From the NCBI GenBank assembly GCA_040879025.1, contig JBBDLF010000001.1, positions 124,001 through 188,000 on the forward strand: a stretch of 64,000 nt of DNA, written 5' to 3'. This DNA comes from JBBDLF01 sp040879025 (GTDB lineage: Bacteria > Pseudomonadota > Gammaproteobacteria > Pseudomonadales > Pseudohongiellaceae). Shown here in pieces: positions 1 to 8,885 of this stretch (its first letter is position 1; each line of letters begins with the position of its first letter). Below the pieces are notes generated by a model. It did no database searches. It worked only from the letters and a program-made list of their open reading frames with translations, and was not told the origin of the DNA. The translations under genes were made by a program, and so were the position numbers.

Positions 1-358
1 CGGCGATGGTCTTTGGTGTCACTTCGGCAAAAATCAAAATGATCATTGTCAGTGCAAGGGTTGTCATCAACGGCTCGGGACCGCCGAAAATCGAGATAGC
101 AATCGAAGTGGCAATTGATGCCGCAAATATATTGACGAAATTATTTCCGATCAGGATCATGCCGAGCAGCCGGTCAGGTGTTTCCAACAGTTTCTGAGCG
201 CGTTTCGCGGCGGAATGACCGTTGCGCGCGAGGTGCCGCAACCGGTAGCGGTTAAGACTCATCATCCCGGTCTCGGAACTGGAGAAATAGGCGGAGGCAA
301 AAACAAGAAATATGAGCAAGCCTATAAGCAGGCCAAGCGGTGCTTCTTCTATGTTCAT
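1..358 (-). CDS. CNNM-domain HlyC/CorC-type transporter, N-terminal part (cut by window edge)
   Basis: The visible 119 codons read leftwards from an ATG at 358 and run off the window. They encode a hydrophobic first segment (LGLLIGLLIFLVFASAYFS), the SSSETGMMSLNRYRLRHLA stretch typical of the CNNM membrane domain, and then IGNNFVNIFAA and FAEVTPKTIA, both conserved in this family. Family members are inner-membrane proteins linked to magnesium/cobalt efflux, usually with CBS and CorC_HlyC domains further on, which lie outside this window. It follows ypjD by 42 bases on the same strand, the usual order next to ffh in Pseudomonas-like genomes, so the two are probably cotranscribed. The exact substrate is not shown by the sequence. 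Confidence 0.85.
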   Translation of the reverse strand, partial: MNIEEAPLGLLIGLLIFLVFASAYFSSSETGMMSLNRYRLRHLARNGHSAAKRAQKLLETPDRLLGMILIGNNFVNIFAASIATSIAISIFGGPEPLMTTLALTMIILIFAEVTPKTIA

Positions 359-400
359 TTTGGTGAAACTTGTTATGGACGGGCCACGGACTGCGTCCGG

Positions 401-1198
401 TTAATTGAATATAAATTCCAAAGCAAACTTGGAGCCGTAAAACCCGATGATCAGAAAGATAAATCCGATCAGGGTGCCGCGGATGGCAGTAGTGCCGCGC
501 CAGCCGAGACGATGTCGGCCCCACAACAGAACCGCGAAGACAACCCACGCCAGACTGGAGAAAAATGCTTTGTGAATAATACCTTCTTGTTGCCAGATGT
601 CGTCGAAAAAGACCATGCCGGCAAGCATGCCGAGGGTGAGCAGTATTTCGCCTACCCATAACAGTTCAAACAGAAAACTTTCCATGTCCTGCAACGGCGG
701 AAAACGTTTGATAATGCCGCCTGCATGCTGGTGTTTGAGCCGATAATTCTGGAAAGCGAGAAAAAGTGACTGCAGCGCGGCGATGGTAATGATGCTGTAA
801 GCCACAATGGAGATAAGCACATGGCTGGCCAGTCCGATGCTCATGCTGACTGGAGGATAGCTGCTATTGATGCTCAGTGATGCGAGAATGGCGATGATCG
901 CCAGAGGAAAGAGACCCAGAAACAGGTTTTCCAGGGGCTTGCGAAAACTGCTGATAATCACCAGTATGGATATCGAGGCGGCAATCAGCGTGCTGATCTC
1001 GGAAATACCAAAATGGTAGCCCGTGGTGGTTCGGATCACGCCAAAGGCGCTGAGTATATGGGCAGCGACAGCGATCAGGCCGAAGGTGAGCACCTTGTTG
1101 CGAGTGTTTCGGTTGCCGGTAATGTTCAGGCTCTGGAAAATGACTCCCATCAGGTAGCAGACCACTGCAACCAGTCCTGTGATAACTGTCATTGGCAT
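401..1198 (-). CDS. ypjD: Cytochrome c assembly (CcsA)-family inner membrane protein, YpjD-like
   Basis: This 265-residue protein is almost entirely hydrophobic, with about eight membrane segments. It starts with MPMTVITGLVAVVCYLMGV and holds a conserved HVLISIVAYSIITIAALQS segment characteristic of the CcsA/CcmC-like cytochrome c assembly family. YpjD proteins are next to ffh in most gammaproteobacteria, as here, where they diverge. Its role is unsettled; the family fold suggests haem handling, but YpjD itself has also been linked to divalent cation export with its CNNM neighbour. The start could instead be the ATG two codons in (1192); neither has a clear ribosome-binding site. Confidence 0.85.
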   Translation of the reverse strand: MPMTVITGLVAVVCYLMGVIFQSLNITGNRNTRNKVLTFGLIAVAAHILSAFGVIRTTTGYHFGISEISTLIAASISILVIISSFRKPLENLFLGLFPLAIIAILASLSINSSYPPVSMSIGLASHVLISIVAYSIITIAALQSLFLAFQNYRLKHQHAGGIIKRFPPLQDMESFLFELLWVGEILLTLGMLAGMVFFDDIWQQEGIIHKAFFSSLAWVVFAVLLWGRHRLGWRGTTAIRGTLIGFIFLIIGFYGSKFALEFIFN

Positions 1199-1323
1199 GA
1201 GGCACGAGTCGTTAATGTTCCGGCTGGAAAGTTTCGCACAACTGTCCTACCTGTTGAAGTTATTTTTTGGAGCCTGACCGCACCGCCGTTCATTGACGGT
1301 GGTCGTGGAAGGGCCGAATTCGC

Positions 1324-1329
1324 TATAAT
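1324..1329 (+). promoter_or_regulatory. Candidate -10 element for ffh
   Basis: A perfect TATAAT lies 54 bases before the ffh start codon in the divergent spacer between ypjD and ffh. No good -35 lies at 17 bases; a TTGACG at 1293-1298 is 25 bases away, too far to be its partner. The -10 is seen; its use is inferred. Confidence 0.4.
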
Positions 1330-1382
1330 GGGCGACTTTTCCACCATCACCTCCCACAACCCTGTTTTATACGCGGTGAACC

Positions 1383-2768
1383 ATGTTTGAGAACTTGACC
1401 GAACGACTTTCCGGTACCTTCAGAAAACTGACCGGGAAGGCGAAGCTGACCGAGAGCAACATACAGGAGGCGCTGCGAGAAGTCAGGCGGGCCTTGCTGG
1501 AAGCGGATGTGGCATTGCCGGTAGTGAAGGACTTCATTGACGGGGTAAGCAACCGGGCGGTGGGGCAGGAGGTGGCCAAAAGCCTGACGCCGGGACAGGC
1601 CTTCGTCAAGATAGTGCAGGCGGAGATGGAATCCCTGATGGGTTCCGCGAATGAGGAACTGGACCTGAAAGCCCAGCCGCCGGCGGTCATTCTGATGGCC
1701 GGCCTGCAGGGCGCGGGCAAAACCACCACTGCAGCGAAACTGGCGCGTTGGTTGAAGCAGAGCCGTAAAAAATCAGTCATGGTTGTCAGCACTGACATTT
1801 ATCGCCCGGCAGCGATCAAGCAACTGGAAACGCTGGCGCTCGAAAACCAGGTCAACTTTTTTCCCAGCGAAGCTTCCCAGTCACCGGTGCAGATAGCACG
1901 GGACGCCGTGGCCGAGGCCAGACGTCGGTTCATTGATGTCCTTATCGTCGATACCGCCGGTCGACTGGCGATTGACACCGCGATGATGGAAGAAATCAGT
2001 CACCTGCACCAGGCTGTCACGCCGGTTGAAACCCTGTTTGTCGTCGATGCAATGACCGGACAGGATGCCGCCAACACCGCCAAGGCGTTCAATGAAGCGC
2101 TGCCCCTCACCGGCGTGGTACTGACAAAAGCGGATGGCGACGCCAGAGGCGGCGCCGCACTGTCGGTACGTCATATTACCGGTAAACCGATCAAGTTTAT
2201 CGGTATGGGCGAGCGCGCCGATGCACTGGAACCATTTTATCCCGACCGAATTGCCTCCCGGATTCTCGGTATGGGTGACATGCTGTCGCTGATTGAGGAG
2301 GCGGAACGTAAAGTGGATCGGCAGAAGGCCGAAAAACTGGCCGGCAAGATCAAGCGAGGCAAGGGCTTTGATCTCGAGGATTTCAAGGAGCAGATTCAGC
2401 AAATGCAGAGTATGGGTGGTGTCTCCAGTATCATGGACAAGATGCCTGGCATGGGTGCGTTGCCGCCCGGAGCCGCTGCGATGGTGGACGACTCCCGATT
2501 TCGCCGCATGGAAGCCGTCATCAATTCCATGACCCCGAAAGAACGGCGCAATCCGGATGTTCTCAACGGATCGCGCAAGCGACGGATCACCCGGGGCTCC
2601 GGCACCCAGATCCAGGATCTGAATCAGTTGCTCAAACAGCATAAACAGATGCAGAAGGTCATGAAGAAGATGAAAGGCGGTAAAATGGCCAATATGATGC
2701 GCGGTCTGGGTGGCATGAAAGGGCCAGGCGGGTTTCCCGGCGCCGGTGGCGGATTCCCGCGAAATTAG
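1383..2768 (+). CDS. ffh: Signal recognition particle protein Ffh (SRP54)
   Basis: Ffh binds 4.5S RNA and signal sequences of nascent membrane proteins and, with FtsY, delivers ribosomes to the inner membrane. The 461-residue protein has the usual order: N domain (residues 1-90, MFENLTERLSGTFRKLTG), GTPase G domain with P-loop GLQGAGKTTTAAKLA near residue 107, DTAGR, and TKADGDARGGAALS, then the methionine-rich M domain from about 300 with QMQSMGG and the RRMEAVINSMTPKER region. It ends in a glycine-rich tail. Length is normal for the family. It is divergent from ypjD and followed after 224 bases by rpsP. The Shine-Dalgarno is weak. Confidence 0.98.
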   Translation: MFENLTERLSGTFRKLTGKAKLTESNIQEALREVRRALLEADVALPVVKDFIDGVSNRAVGQEVAKSLTPGQAFVKIVQAEMESLMGSANEELDLKAQPPAVILMAGLQGAGKTTTAAKLARWLKQSRKKSVMVVSTDIYRPAAIKQLETLALENQVNFFPSEASQSPVQIARDAVAEARRRFIDVLIVDTAGRLAIDTAMMEEISHLHQAVTPVETLFVVDAMTGQDAANTAKAFNEALPLTGVVLTKADGDARGGAALSVRHITGKPIKFIGMGERADALEPFYPDRIASRILGMGDMLSLIEEAERKVDRQKAEKLAGKIKRGKGFDLEDFKEQIQQMQSMGGVSSIMDKMPGMGALPPGAAAMVDDSRFRRMEAVINSMTPKERRNPDVLNGSRKRRITRGSGTQIQDLNQLLKQHKQMQKVMKKMKGGKMANMMRGLGGMKGPGGFPGAGGGFPRN

Positions 2769-2823
2769 GAAGTTCCCATCTGCACCACTGGTCAAATCCG
2801 GGGCCATGGCGGCGAAAGTTCCC

Positions 2824-2852
2824 TTCCAATGCACCAGGATTTGACATAGAAT
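2824..2852 (+). promoter_or_regulatory. Candidate promoter for the rpsP-rimM-trmD-rplS operon
   Basis: TTCCAA (2824-2829) and TAGAAT (2847-2852) are separated by 17 bases and are followed by a GC-rich CCGGCC discriminator, as in growth-rate-regulated ribosomal promoters. It lies about 140 bases before rpsP, leaving a leader long enough for regulation. A TTGACA immediately before the -10 (2841-2846) has no matching -10 at 17 bases downstream. Confidence 0.45.
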
Positions 2853-2992
2853 ACCGGCCTTTTTTCGGTCCTGGTAATGACGAATGAACCGGCGGAAACA
2901 TCCGATTGATGCCGGTCTCAATTGAAATCCGGCGAGCGAAGTACCGAACCCGATTTTGGCCCATTGAAGCAAACAAACAGGAATAGGAATCT

Positions 2993-3253
2993 ATGGTCAC
3001 AATTCGATTAGCCCGCGGTGGAGCTAAAAAGCGACCTTTTTACCATATCACGGTCAGTGACAGCCGCAATGCACGTGATGGCCGCTATATCGAGCGCATA
3101 GGTTTTTTCAATCCTATTGCCAAGGGCAAGGAAGAGCGCCTGCGCCTTGACCTCGAGCGTATGAGTTACTGGCACTCACAGGGTGCCCAGGCCAGCCCCC
3201 GGGTAGTGAAACTGGCGCAGGAAGCGGCCCAGGCTCCGACTACCGAGGCCTGA
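2993..3253 (+). CDS. rpsP: 30S ribosomal protein S16
   Basis: S16 binds 16S rRNA early in small-subunit assembly. The 86-residue product opens with [20 protein letters not shown] and contains [19 protein letters not shown], the family signature, and matches the normal length. The ATG sits 8 bases after a purine-rich AGGAATAGGA ribosome-binding region. It is the first gene of the classical rpsP-rimM-trmD-rplS operon; the four genes encode a ribosomal protein, its assembly factor, a tRNA methyltransferase and another ribosomal protein. Confidence 0.98.
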   Translation: MVTIRLARGGAKKRPFYHITVSDSRNARDGRYIERIGFFNPIAKGKEERLRLDLERMSYWHSQGAQASPRVVKLAQEAAQAPTTEA

Positions 3254-3298
3254 GACCAGGTCTCGCCGCCGCAAGGCCTGTCCGGCCGGTGTTGAAGC

Positions 3299-3856
3299 AT
3301 GTCGCAGACCGATATCAATGCAGCAGACTTCGTCGTGGTGGCGCGAATAGGCAAGGTTCATGGCCTCAAAGGCTGGGTCAGACTCATGTCCTACACCCAC
3401 CCGCAGGAAAATGTCCTCGGCTACCGCCGGTTCCGAACCCCGGCCTCTGGGCAATCTGGACCAACCCATGGCCGGGAATTATTGATGGACCAATCCCGGG
3501 TGCAGGGCAACTCCCTGATAGTTCACTTCGAAGGCTTTGACTCTCCGGAGCAGGCGAGAGAGCTGAATGGTCTGGACATCAGTGTCAGGGCGGAGGAATT
3601 GCCGGAGTTGGCCAGCGGCGACTACTACTGGCATCAGTTGCAGGGGCTTGATGTAGCGACCTGCCGCGGCCAGTTGCTGGGCACAGTTGAAAAAATGCTG
3701 GAGACCGGCGCCAATGATGTGATGGTCGTTGCCCCGAACGCCGGTAGTATTGACGAACGGGAGCGGCTGATACCCTATTTGACGGAGGATGTGATTGTGG
3801 AGGTGAGCCTGGAGAAGGGGCTCATCACCGTGGACTGGGAAGCCGATTATGAATGA
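3299..3856 (+). CDS. rimM: 16S rRNA processing protein RimM
   Basis: RimM helps mature the 30S head domain, binding S19. The 185-residue protein shows the N-terminal RimM barrel (VVVARIGKVHGLKGWVRLMSYT) and the C-terminal PRC-barrel-like half with DYYWHQLQGLDV, NDVMVV and the LIPYLTEDVIVEV stretch close to the end. It lies 45 bases after rpsP. The stop codon TGA at 3854-3856 sits inside the left arm of a perfect 22-bp inverted repeat, so the RNA structure described in the next entry begins before translation of rimM ends. Confidence 0.97.
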   Translation: MSQTDINAADFVVVARIGKVHGLKGWVRLMSYTHPQENVLGYRRFRTPASGQSGPTHGRELLMDQSRVQGNSLIVHFEGFDSPEQARELNGLDISVRAEELPELASGDYYWHQLQGLDVATCRGQLLGTVEKMLETGANDVMVVAPNAGSIDERERLIPYLTEDVIVEVSLEKGLITVDWEADYE

Positions 3857-3897
3857 GGGTCGGTGGCGAATGATTATCATTCGCCACCGACCCTCAT
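3853..3897. promoter_or_regulatory. Perfect 22-bp inverted repeat between rimM and trmD, Fur-box-like core
   Basis: Positions 3853-3874 and 3876-3897 are exact reverse complements with one base between them, so the whole 45-base stretch is a palindrome. It contains the rimM stop codon and ends 20 bases before the trmD ATG. The centre reads GCGAATGATTATCATTCGC, matching the enterobacterial 19-base Fur consensus at 14 positions by my alignment. The downstream sequence (AAAACGACTGG) has no U-tract, so it is not a standard terminator. A hairpin damping ribosome access to trmD or an RNA processing site is the most likely role (inference); binding by Fur is possible but odd inside a ribosomal operon. 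Confidence 0.6.
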
Positions 3898-3917
3898 AAA
3901 ACGACTGGTGGGTGGTA

Positions 3918-4709
3918 ATGGACGTCGCAATCGTTACGCTGTTCCCTGAAATGTTTAAAACCGTGACGGAATTCGGCATTACCGGAAGAGCGAGCAGGGA
4001 AGGGCTGATCAGGCTGCGCTGCTGGAATCCTCGGGACTTTACCCGCGACAGGCACAGGACCGTTGATGACAGGCCTTTCGGCGGAGGCCCTGGCATGCTG
4101 ATGAAGACAGAGCCATTGCGGGATGCAATCAGAACAGCACGGGCGGAACTGGAGTCCGGTAATCCGGGAGGCAGGGTTCATACGCTCTATCTGTCTCCTC
4201 AGGGTCGCCAACTGGACCAGCGCGGCGTGGAAGAATTGGCGGGCCGCGAATCGATGATTCTGGTCTGCGGCCGCTACCAGGGTATCGATCAGAGGCTTTT
4301 GGACAGTGAAATCGACGAGGAGTGGTCGATCGGCGATTACGTTCTCAGTGGCGGAGAGCTGGCGGCAATGGTGTTACTTGATACAATCACCCGCTACCAG
4401 CCGGGCGCATTGGGTGACGAAGCTTCGGCGGCGAATGACTCCTTTGCCGGAGGTTTGTTGCACTGTCCTGAATACACGAGACCGCAACAAGTAGCGGGAA
4501 AGGATGTTCCCGATGCCCTGTTGAGCGGTAACCACGAGGAGATCAGGTTGTGGAGACTAAAGCAGAGTCTTGGCGCTACCTGGCTCAAACGGCCGGGCCT
4601 GTTGCGGGATCTGGTACTGACTGACGAACAGAAAGCTTTATTGCAGGAATTTATAGACGAACACCAGGCCGACCCGGTTTCCCGGAAAGGCAGGACACCG
4701 GAAGGTTAA
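3918..4709 (+). CDS. trmD: tRNA (guanine-N1)-methyltransferase TrmD
   Basis: TrmD methylates G37 next to the anticodon with S-adenosylmethionine, preventing +1 frameshifting. The product of about 263 residues opens [21 protein letters not shown], followed by [34 protein letters not shown] and [19 protein letters not shown], the trefoil-knot cofactor site. I chose the ATG at 3918; a GTG two codons earlier (3912) is in frame and would also fit. Its start lies 20 bases after the large palindrome that separates it from rimM, and rplS follows 19 bases downstream. Confidence 0.97.
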   Translation: MDVAIVTLFPEMFKTVTEFGITGRASREGLIRLRCWNPRDFTRDRHRTVDDRPFGGGPGMLMKTEPLRDAIRTARAELESGNPGGRVHTLYLSPQGRQLDQRGVEELAGRESMILVCGRYQGIDQRLLDSEIDEEWSIGDYVLSGGELAAMVLLDTITRYQPGALGDEASAANDSFAGGLLHCPEYTRPQQVAGKDVPDALLSGNHEEIRLWRLKQSLGATWLKRPGLLRDLVLTDEQKALLQEFIDEHQADPVSRKGRTPEG

Positions 4710-4728
4710 ATTTTTAACGGAGCGAACG

Positions 4729-5097
4729 ATGATGAGCAAGAACAAGATTATCCAGCAGCTCGAAAACGAGCAGATGAAAAAGGAACTGCCCGATTTCAGC
4801 CCTGGAGATACGATAGTGGTGCAGGTTCGTATCAAGGAAGGGGACAGGGAGCGGTTGCAGGCTTTCGAAGGTGTAGTCATAGGCCGCCGAAACCGCGCGC
4901 TTAATTCCAACTTCACTGTGCGAAAAATCTCCCATGGTGTTGGTGTCGAGAGAACATTCCAGACTCACAGTCCTCAAATCGAGAGCGTGACACTGAAACG
5001 CCGTGGCGATGTCCGGCAGGCGAAACTGTACTATTTGCGTGAACTCACCGGCCGTGCCGCCAGAATCACGGAGAAACTGGACAAGAAGACCGGCTAG
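4729..5097 (+). CDS. rplS: 50S ribosomal protein L19
   Basis: L19 lies at the 30S-50S interface. The 122-residue protein has the hallmark [47 protein letters not shown] and [15 protein letters not shown]. The ribosome-binding site GGAG lies 8 bases upstream of tandem ATG codons (4729, 4732); either could be used. It closes the rpsP operon. No clear hairpin terminator follows in the 99 bases before dsbC. Confidence 0.98.
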   Translation: MMSKNKIIQQLENEQMKKELPDFSPGDTIVVQVRIKEGDRERLQAFEGVVIGRRNRALNSNFTVRKISHGVGVERTFQTHSPQIESVTLKRRGDVRQAKLYYLRELTGRAARITEKLDKKTG

Positions 5098-5196
5098 TCA
5101 TTTGCCATTCCCGCCGCCGCCGTGAGGATGAAACGCTTCAGACAAATACCGGTCTAGTAAGAACCAATGGGCAATTGAAAAAGGGCACTGTCGACT

Positions 5197-5997
5197 ATGG
5201 CTATAAACCCGGGGGCGTCTATAAAATCAGGTGTGTTTAAAAAATCAGGGTCACTCGTGTCAGGGTTGTTGGTGGCGATGACGGCAGCGCTCATTTCCGG
5301 ACTGGCTATGGCCCAGGCTGTCAGTGATGAAACGATGGACACGCTGCGGTCGAAATTGTCCCACTCTCTCGAAGTTGCCAGCGGCAACCAGCTTGAGATT
5401 GTCGGTATGTCCGCAACCCCCCTTGCGGATATCGTGGAAGTTGAGCTGAGCACCGGCGAACTCCTCTACAGCAATGTGTCCGGGGACTACCTGTTCGCCG
5501 GAGATATGTTCAGAAGCAGTGACCAAGGCCTGGTGAACCTGTCGGCCAGTACGCGTCAGGTCAGAATCAAGGAAAAGATTGCCCGGATTCCCGAATCCGA
5601 AATGATTCTTTTCACTCCCGATGATGTCAAGGCCTCGATAACCGTATTTACCGATGTGGACTGCACCTATTGTCGCCGGCTTCATGCCGAAATCGAGGAA
5701 TTGATGGACCTCGGCATTCAGGTGCGTTACGTGGCCTACCCACGGGGAGGTGAGAACTCCACAGCCCTGAACAAAATGATATCGGTGTGGTGTTCAGACG
5801 ATCGGCAAAAATCCCTCACTCAGGCCAAGAACGGCCAGAACCTTCCCGAGCGCGATTGTGAAACCCCGGTTCTTGAACATTACAACCTCGGTAACGAAGT
5901 CGGTATCAGCGGCACACCAGCCCTGGTGTTCCCGGACGGCAGGCTGATACCCGGGTATATCGAATCCGAACGGCTGGGCGCCATGCTGCTGCCGTAA
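5197..5997 (+). CDS. dsbC: Periplasmic thiol:disulfide isomerase DsbC
   Basis: DsbC reshuffles wrong disulfides in periplasmic proteins and is kept reduced by DsbD. The 266-residue precursor has a positively charged start and a signal peptide ending near AMAQA (about residue 41), a dimerisation domain (QLEIVGMSATPLADIVEVEL...GELLYSN) and a thioredoxin-fold catalytic domain with DVDCTYCRRLH; the redox cysteines are 156 and 159. The dipeptide between them is TY rather than the GY of E. coli DsbC. GISGTPALVFPDGRLIPGY is the cis-proline region. The dsbC-hom-thrC order matches Pseudomonas. A DsbD-like reductase that could recycle it is encoded at 10847. Confidence 0.93.
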   Translation: MAINPGASIKSGVFKKSGSLVSGLLVAMTAALISGLAMAQAVSDETMDTLRSKLSHSLEVASGNQLEIVGMSATPLADIVEVELSTGELLYSNVSGDYLFAGDMFRSSDQGLVNLSASTRQVRIKEKIARIPESEMILFTPDDVKASITVFTDVDCTYCRRLHAEIEELMDLGIQVRYVAYPRGGENSTALNKMISVWCSDDRQKSLTQAKNGQNLPERDCETPVLEHYNLGNEVGISGTPALVFPDGRLIPGYIESERLGAMLLP

Positions 5998-6057
5998 ATT
6001 TCCCCCCACTTTTTTCGACACCACTCATCCGCGGGCCCGACCGGCCCCGATTCCATG

Positions 6058-6063
6058 TATAAT
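6058..6063 (+). promoter_or_regulatory. Candidate -10 element for hom-thrC
   Basis: A perfect TATAAT with a GC-rich discriminator (CCGCGC) lies 29 bases before the preferred GTG start of hom. The region at -35 (GCCCGA) is poor, so this is a partial promoter match. Confidence 0.4.
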
Positions 6064-6091
6064 CCGCGCTTTGTTTCAGCGAGGCCAGGTC

Positions 6092-7426
6092 GTGATCACC
6101 TCAGGCAGAACATCTATCAACGTCGGCATTTGCGGTCTCGGGACTGTAGGTGGTGGCACTTTCGCGTTACTGAAAGGCAAACAGGACGAAATCACCCGTC
6201 GGCTCGGTGAGACATTGCGGGTGGTCCATGTCGCGTCGCGCCGCATGACTCCGGGTTTTGACACCGATGGTGTGAAGTTCAGCGATGATGTCATGGCGGT
6301 GGCGCACGACCCTGAAGTAGACGTGCTGGTGGAAACCATTGGTGGGTTTGATGCGGCCCTGGAACTGGTTATGGAAGCTATTGACCACGGAAAACATGTC
6401 GTTACCGCCAACAAGGCTCTTATCGCGGTTCATGGCAATGAAATATTTGCGCGCGCCAAGGCCAAGGGCGTCGTCGTCGCTTTCGAGAGCGCGGTGGCTG
6501 GCGGAATCCCCATCATCAAGGCGTTACGGGAAGGGCTGGCGGCGAATTCAATCAACTGGCTGGCGGGCATTATCAACGGAACAGGCAACTACATCCTCAC
6601 GGAAATGGGCAAAGGCCACCGTGGCTTCAATGAAGTGCTGGCTGAAGCCCAGGCCTTGGGTTATGCGGAGGCCGATCCGACATTTGACGTCGAAGGCATC
6701 GACGCCGCTCACAAACTCACCATTCTCGCTTCAATCGCATTCGGTATCTCATTGCAGTTTGACAAGGTCTATACCGAAGGCATCAGTCGCATTACGATAG
6801 AAGATGTGAAGTACGCCAGTGAGCTGGGGTATCGGATCAAACACCTGGGCATAGCGCATATCAGCGACCGTGGTGTGGAATTGAGGGTTCATCCAACCCT
6901 GGTATCAAAGAAGAAGCTGATCGCCAATGTGAATGGTGTTATGAACGCCGTGCTGGTTAAAGGTGATTCGGTGGGTTCAACTCTTTACTATGGTGCAGGC
7001 GCCGGTGCCGAGGCTACGGCCTCTTCCGTGGTGGCCGATATTATTGATATCGCCCGCAGTACTGTCAATACAGTGGCGGGTGGCAGGGCATTCATGCCGT
7101 CACTGGCGTTCAACGAACTACGTTCCGACATTGAAATTCTGCCGATCGAGGAAATTGAATCCGCGTATTATCTGCGCATTCCCGCACTGGACAAGCTCGG
7201 TGTGATGGCGAAGATCTCGAGCTTGCTGCAGGATTTCCGTATCAATATCGAAGCGGTAATTCAGAAGGAGCCGACCAGCAACCATGTACCAATAGTCATA
7301 TTGACTGACCGCGTTATTGAAAAACATGTCAATGCCGCCATCACCGCTATCGAAGAACTGGCGGAAGTCAGTGGCAAGGTCATCCGCATAAGAATGGAAG
7401 AACTCGACGGCGAGGAAAACCAGTGA
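6092..7426 (+). CDS. hom: Homoserine dehydrogenase
   Basis: The enzyme reduces aspartate semialdehyde to homoserine with NAD(P)H, the branch point to threonine and methionine. It shows the Rossmann motif VGICGLGTVGGGTFALL, then ETIGGFDAALELV, GKHVVTANKALIA, ESAVAGGIPIIKALREGLA and NGTGNYILTEM, and a C-terminal ACT domain (LDKLGVMAKISSLLQDFRINIEAVIQ) that likely binds threonine for feedback control. I chose GTG 6092, preceded by GAGG at 7 bases; the frame is open to a TTG at 6071, which would sit only 8 bases past the candidate -10. It overlaps thrC by four bases (GTGA). Confidence 0.95.
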   Translation: MITSGRTSINVGICGLGTVGGGTFALLKGKQDEITRRLGETLRVVHVASRRMTPGFDTDGVKFSDDVMAVAHDPEVDVLVETIGGFDAALELVMEAIDHGKHVVTANKALIAVHGNEIFARAKAKGVVVAFESAVAGGIPIIKALREGLAANSINWLAGIINGTGNYILTEMGKGHRGFNEVLAEAQALGYAEADPTFDVEGIDAAHKLTILASIAFGISLQFDKVYTEGISRITIEDVKYASELGYRIKHLGIAHISDRGVELRVHPTLVSKKKLIANVNGVMNAVLVKGDSVGSTLYYGAGAGAEATASSVVADIIDIARSTVNTVAGGRAFMPSLAFNELRSDIEILPIEEIESAYYLRIPALDKLGVMAKISSLLQDFRINIEAVIQKEPTSNHVPIVILTDRVIEKHVNAAITAIEELAEVSGKVIRIRMEELDGEENQ

Positions 7427-8817
7427 AGTATGTCAGCACCAGAGGAGTGGCGGTGAGCCGCGACTTTGAGCAGGTCTTGCTGACCGGCCTGGCGCCGGAC
7501 GGAGGACTGTATGTGCCAGAGGAAATACCCCGTCTGAGTAAGGAGGAGATTGCTTCCTGGGTGGGTTTGCCCTACGTGGAACTGGCGCTGAAAATCATTA
7601 CTCCCTTTCTGTCCGACAGCATACCGGATGCAGAGCTGAGGCGGATAATGGAAGACAGTTACCGTGAATTTTCCCATCCTGCCATTGCCCCGCTGACCAT
7701 GCTGGACGCCAATGAATGGATGTTGGAGTTGTACAGGGGGCCTACGCTGGCATTCAAGGACTTGGCCTTGCAGGTACTGGGCCGGCTGCTGGATTTTGTA
7801 CTGAAAAAAAACCGCCAGCGGGTAGTGATTCTGGGGGCCACGTCAGGTGATACCGGTTCGGCCGCGCTGGAAGGGTGCAGGCATTCGGAGCATGTGGATA
7901 TTTTTATCCTGCATCCACATCAGCGCGTTTCTACCGTGCAACGCAAGCAGATGACGACCGTTCCCGGAAACAACGTCTTCAACCTCGCGGTAGAAGGCAA
8001 CTTCGATGACTGCCAGAAAATCGTCAAGGCCGCATTCTCCGACCAGACTTTTCTGCCGGCTGACAGACAACTGGTCGCGGTCAACTCAATCAATTGGGCC
8101 CGGATCATGGTGCAGATTGTGTATTATTTCCATGCCGGGCTCAGCCTCGGTGCACCTTCGCGCCCCGTGGCCTTTTCCGTGCCGACCGGAAATTTCGGCG
8201 ATATTTATGCGGGCTATCTGGCGCGGGCGATGGGCCTGCCGGTAAACCAGCTTGTGGTGGCAACCAACACCAATGATATTCTGCACCGTTTCATCAGTGG
8301 CAACCGTTATTCGATAGCCGACATCAGCCATACCTTTTCTCCCAGTATGGACATCATGGTGTCCAGTAATTTTGAAAGATACCTGTTCGAACTTTTTGAC
8401 AGAGACACGGGGAAGCTGGAGGATTTCATGGCGCGCTTCGGTAACGAACCCCTGAATGTGACCGATGAACAATGGAATCGGGTAAAGCGGGATTTTTCCA
8501 GTCACAGCGTCACTGACCAGGAAACCTGCGAAACCATCAAGCAAGTTTATCGCGACTGCGGTGTGCTTATTGACCCTCACACTGCCGTGGGAGTGAGCGC
8601 CGCTCGACACTGCAATGCCGATCCCGCAGTCCCGATGATCACGCTGGCCACCGCTCACCCCGCCAAGTTTGCCGAGGCGGTAGCAGCTGCCGGTCTGGAG
8701 GCTCCGGCACTCCCTGCGCATTTGCAGGATCTGAACGAACGCAAGGAACGCTATTCCGTGGTGCCCAACAGCCTTGATGCGGTTACGGAGTTTATCCGGG
8801 AACACGCCTCCGTGTAA
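7423..8817 (+). CDS. thrC: Threonine synthase
   Basis: This PLP enzyme converts O-phosphohomoserine to threonine. The 464-residue product starts with a GTG inside the end of hom, giving translational coupling. The N-terminal MKYVSTRGVAVSRDFEQVLLTGLAPDGGLYVPE and the PLP-lysine motif GPTLAFKDLALQ are typical, as are GATSGDTGSAALEG and SVPTGNFGDIYAGYLARAMGLP. The length fits the longer bacterial ThrC class found in gammaproteobacteria. Together with hom and lysC (22505) the window encodes three steps of the aspartate family pathway; asd and thrB are not here. Confidence 0.96.
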   Translation: MKYVSTRGVAVSRDFEQVLLTGLAPDGGLYVPEEIPRLSKEEIASWVGLPYVELALKIITPFLSDSIPDAELRRIMEDSYREFSHPAIAPLTMLDANEWMLELYRGPTLAFKDLALQVLGRLLDFVLKKNRQRVVILGATSGDTGSAALEGCRHSEHVDIFILHPHQRVSTVQRKQMTTVPGNNVFNLAVEGNFDDCQKIVKAAFSDQTFLPADRQLVAVNSINWARIMVQIVYYFHAGLSLGAPSRPVAFSVPTGNFGDIYAGYLARAMGLPVNQLVVATNTNDILHRFISGNRYSIADISHTFSPSMDIMVSSNFERYLFELFDRDTGKLEDFMARFGNEPLNVTDEQWNRVKRDFSSHSVTDQETCETIKQVYRDCGVLIDPHTAVGVSAARHCNADPAVPMITLATAHPAKFAEAVAAAGLEAPALPAHLQDLNERKERYSVVPNSLDAVTEFIREHASV

Positions 8818-8885
8818 TTGATTGGCACGTCCGAAGGCCGCCGCTTTGCCCGGGCAAGCTCCCATAACAATCAAAACAGGTGCTT

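Noticed and set aside
1881..2972. 363-codon open frame on the minus strand
   Set aside because: Antisense to ffh and low-complexity in His/Gln, typical of a shadow frame.
3853..3897. Rho-independent terminator inside the trmD operon
   Set aside because: The stem is perfect but no U-tract follows, and the downstream essential genes need expression; kept as a regulatory structure instead.
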